From the NCBI GenBank assembly GCA_027579435.1, contig JANBPK010000852.1, positions 62,001 to 126,000 of the forward strand: a stretch of 64,000 bases of DNA. Reading direction: 5' to 3'. The DNA comes from Candolleomyces eurysporus. Taxonomy: Eukaryota > Basidiomycota > Agaricomycetes > Agaricales > Psathyrellaceae. A model generated the notes under the pieces. That model was given only the letters and a program-made list of their open reading frames with translations. It was not told where the DNA came from and ran no database searches. Positions 61,463 through 64,000 of the stretch are shown piece after piece (positions within the stretch are counted from its first letter, which is position 1; each line of letters begins with the position of its first letter). The position numbers and the translations under genes are program-made.

Positions 61463-61496
61463 GGCTCGTATTCAAATTCGTATTCAAATTCGAGCC
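61463..61496. repeat. Small inverted plus direct repeat before the arsenic gene
   Basis: GGCTCG (61463-61468) and CGAGCC (61491-61496) are perfect inverted arms; between them TATTCAAATT occurs twice, separated by CG. It lies 48 nt before the ATG, in the leader or core promoter. It could form a hairpin or be a doubled factor site. Confidence 0.6.
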
Positions 61497-61543
61497 ACAA
61501 GGCCTACACGGGACACTTTCTCTCTCTCAATAGAACCACCACC

Positions 61544-63430
61544 ATGTCTTGCTGCAGCTCCTCAAAGTCCACCGCTATGCCATCCGATTCTGATCTTGTC
61601 AAAGCGGTCAACGACACCTACAGTGACCGTGCCTTAAAGTCTGGAGAAGACAAAGATCGTCAGTCTAGTAACTATTGACATGACAGTGGTAACACTCACC
61701 CTCGCTGCTCTAATTCCAGGCTCCAAGGCCATCGCAGAGGCATTCGGCTACACTGCAGACGAACTGAAGTCCCTCCCTGAAGAGGCCAACCTGGGACTCA
61801 GTTGTGGCAATCCCACCGCGATTGCGAAGCTCAAAGAGGTCAGTCGGTCGATCAATGTCTTCGTCGAGACTGCTATGGTCGGTTCGTAGAGCTGATACAT
61901 CTAATCCAAAGGGCGAACGCGTTCTCGATCTTGGATCGGGTGGTGGGATCGATGTCTTCCTCGCCGCCCCAAAAGTTAGACCAAACGGACAAGCTATTGG
62001 TTTGGATGGCTCGGCTGTACGTTCCCATTATCCTCATTAGCTGTTATTGAGCACTTAGAGATATTGTTGACCGCTGTTGACAGGAAATGGTAGCTCTGGC
62101 GAGGAAGAATGCTACCAGGCAGGGTTTGAAGCCTCCTCAAGTTGCTTTCGTTCAAGCTTCCCTTGAAAAAGACTTGCCCATTGAATCGAGCTCGATTGAC
62201 TGCGTCATCTCTAACTGTGTCGTTAATCTTTTGCCTTTGGCTGGAAAAGCTAGTGTCTTCAAGGAAGCATTTCGTGTTTTGAAGCCGGGAGGACGGATTG
62301 CGTTAAGTGACGTAGGTGGCTGGTTTGCCCGGAACCCGCATGTGGAGCTTATACGATTGGCCCTTGTGCTCACTTAGATCGTAGCAAAGAAATCCCTTCC
62401 TGAGGACGTGCGAGGAAACCTCACTGCTTACATCTCATGCATTGTGGGAGCAGTAACCGAAGCGGAATACCGCACTTTCCTTGCTGATGCAGGATTTCAA
62501 GGTGAGATATTGCATAATCCGGCTGCTTCGGCGATCCGACGCCTGACTCTTTGGTCCCCTAGATGTTCTACTTGTCGACCGCAAAAGCGACTTAAACGTC
62601 TACTGGGACAGCAACGGACCTGCACCGACCACCAGCTGCTGCAGTCCTGCGTCGTCAGACGTTCTCAAGCAGCGCAACTTACCAGCAGACTTTGACGTCA
62701 ATGAATGGGTTGGTAAGTAGTTATTTCTTACCCTCGCCTGGATAGGTAGAGTATGTATCAACCTCACCGACAACTCATCTCCTAGGCTCGTACGAACTTT
62801 ATGCGGTTAAACCTCCCAGCGATGAGCCTACCCGAACTCTAGAGACAGCCCTTGTGCGATCGTGGGATGCCTACCCAACCGTGAAATCTAGCCCATCGTC
62901 GTTGACAGCTGAGGAAGTCGCCGAACTCATTCGTAGTCCGGAGAAAGGCGGCGGCAAGATTGCCATTGTTGATGTGAGGCGGAACGACCACGGTGTAAGT
63001 GTCTTTCATTTCCATGCCGTCTCGCGGGCGTTGCATCCTCACTTGCCTACCTTCCACTACTCTGATTGACGGTATCTCCTCACTCACCTACGCCCCACAG
63101 GGTGGTCATGTAAAAGGAAGTGAACAATGGGCCGCGCAGACGTTCTACGACAATTTGCCTGGGTTCTTCGAGAAACACAAGAACACCGAGAAGGTTATTT
63201 TCTATTGTCAAAGCTCGAATGGACGTGGGCCTCGTTCTGCCGGATGGTAAGTGCAGTTGCACGTCGTTGGCCAGATTGAGGCGGCTCAAAATTTATCGGA
63301 TAGGTATCAAGACTATCTTGATTCTCAGGCATCCGATAGTCATTCCTCCAAGGCCTATGTTCTCCAGGGCGGTATCCAGGGATGGAAGGCCAAGTATACT
63401 GGGGAGAGCGATCTGGTCGATTACGACTAA
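61544..63430 (+). CDS. Arsenite methyltransferase fused to Acr2/Cdc25-like rhodanese domain
   Basis: The ATG at 61544 opens [20 protein letters not shown]. Methyltransferase part: [57 protein letters not shown] (SAM motif), [43 protein letters not shown]. The three Cys in GLSCGNP, SNCVV and SCIVGA are those that bind As(III) in AS3MT. Then [16 protein letters not shown] and, after a linker, [40 protein letters not shown] and [20 protein letters not shown]: a rhodanese/Cdc25-type domain with Cys-X5-Arg as in arsenate reductases. The joint lies in one exon (about 62786-62996), so it is a real fusion if transcribed as read. Predicted role: arsenate reduction and arsenite methylation. Introns 45-90 nt. 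Confidence 0.87.
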
Positions 63431-63785
63431 AGCTATTCTCGAGGACCTCATCCGGCAGCTCAGCTGTGCTCCCCCTTTCGCAATATTGTGTTCATTTTTC
63501 TCTAACATAATCCTTTGTGAATATATGAAGCCATTATGTACAGATACCAGATTTGCTATTTTCAACGCGAACAAACGTAAAAGTAGTTACTGTCCAAGGA
63601 GAAAACCCAAGATAATATCGAATTGTTAGGCTAAAGAATTAGTATAAAGGTCAGTCCAAGATAGATATGTACACTGGCAGGACGGCCAGAACGTAGAGGG
63701 GAGAGAAATGGTTCCGGAGGGAATCCAATCAGGCGGTTGGCTGCAAAACCACGGACAGCAAAAACCTGGCCACTTTCTTGCATAG
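63431..63785 (+). other. Intergenic region after the arsenic fusion gene
   Basis: About 355 bp, A/T-richer than its surroundings. 3'UTR of the fusion gene; no gene seen. Confidence 0.55.
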
Positions 63786-64000
63786 AGCCCCACTGCTAGG
63801 TTCTGCAAACGAAATCCATGCGGTCAAAACTCCCAGAGATGAACCGACCCGAACTCTGGAGACAGCTCTTTGGTGATTGTGGGATGCCTACCCACCCACC
63901 GCCGTTGACAGCTGAGGGATTCGCCGAATTCTTTCGTAGTCCGGAGAAAGACGGTGACAAGATTGCTATTATTGAGGCGGAACGATCACAGTGTAAGCGT
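63786..64000 (+). pseudogene. Degenerate partial copy of the arsenic fusion gene
   Basis: Matches about 62793-63002 of the fusion gene: AACTCTGGAGACAGCTCTTT, GTGGGATGCCTACCCA, TTGACAGCTGAGG, TTCGTAGTCCGGAGAAAG, AAGATTGC, AGGCGGAACGA. Compared with the original it has TGGTGA where the parent reads GTGCGATCG (a stop), a deletion of about 20 bp around the PTVKSSPSS codons, and other changes. It begins after the methyltransferase domain and runs off the window, so only the linker and rhodanese start are present. Confidence 0.75.

Overview
This window is nuclear DNA from a filamentous basidiomycete, most likely a mushroom-forming agaricomycete. Genes are dense on both strands and are cut by many short GT-AG introns, about 45-70 nt wherever I could place both ends. 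The gene content fits this: single-copy eukaryotic housekeeping genes next to lineage-type families (a DUF6535 protein, F-box proteins with C/H zinc motifs, a GPI-type heme peroxidase, a GH17 glucanase). No rRNA, tRNA, CRISPR array, virus or intact transposon was recognised. Exon structures were built by eye from reading frames, splice consensus and family motifs, so exon edges carry uncertainty of a few bases. Scattered 'n' bases occur throughout.

Layout. 1-1.8 kb: 5' part of a helical-repeat protein on the minus strand. 1.8-5 kb: a small coiled-coil protein, glutaminyl-peptide cyclotransferase, and TRAPP subunit Trs23/TRAPPC4. 5.3-8.7 kb: meiotic HORMA protein Hop1. 9.2-12.6 kb: ubiquitin-binding WD40 protein Doa1/Ufd3. 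12.9-16.8 kb: a histidine-phosphatase (PGAM) protein and a myotubularin lipid phosphatase. 17-21 kb: S-adenosylmethionine synthetase and amidophosphoribosyltransferase. 21.1-21.8 kb: a FHIT-like HIT hydrolase. 22-29.5 kb: three complete paralogues of a family I cannot name, plus a pseudogene copy and a rearranged SNU13 remnant, left by a segmental tandem duplication of about 3 kb; intact SNU13 closes the block. 29.7-31.7 kb: gamma-glutamylcyclotransferase-like protein and proteasome beta-5 (Pre2). 31.9-39.6 kb: a very large DUF6535 plus HEAT-repeat gene lying between two direct copies of the Pre2 3' end. 40.3-46 kb: two tandem F-box genes. 46.4-48.8 kb: D-aminoacyl-tRNA deacylase and a GH17 glucanase, tail to tail. 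49.2-54.6 kb: two tandem major-facilitator transporters. 55-64 kb: GMF, heme peroxidase, an F-box/LRR-like protein, a phosducin-like protein, and a fused arsenite methyltransferase/Acr2-type rhodanese gene followed by a broken partial copy.

Functional links are mostly loose, as is usual in fungi. SAM synthetase lies far from, but could supply, the SAM-dependent arsenic methyltransferase; the arsenic gene appears to join arsenate-reductase-like and methyltransferase chemistry in one polypeptide. Main points of interest: three genes whose first intron touches the start codon (ADE4 appears split A|TG; GMF and the phosducin-like gene have ATG-only coding exons), the unnamed 22-28 kb family with its duplication scars, the DUF6535/HEAT gene between direct repeats, and the arsenic fusion gene.
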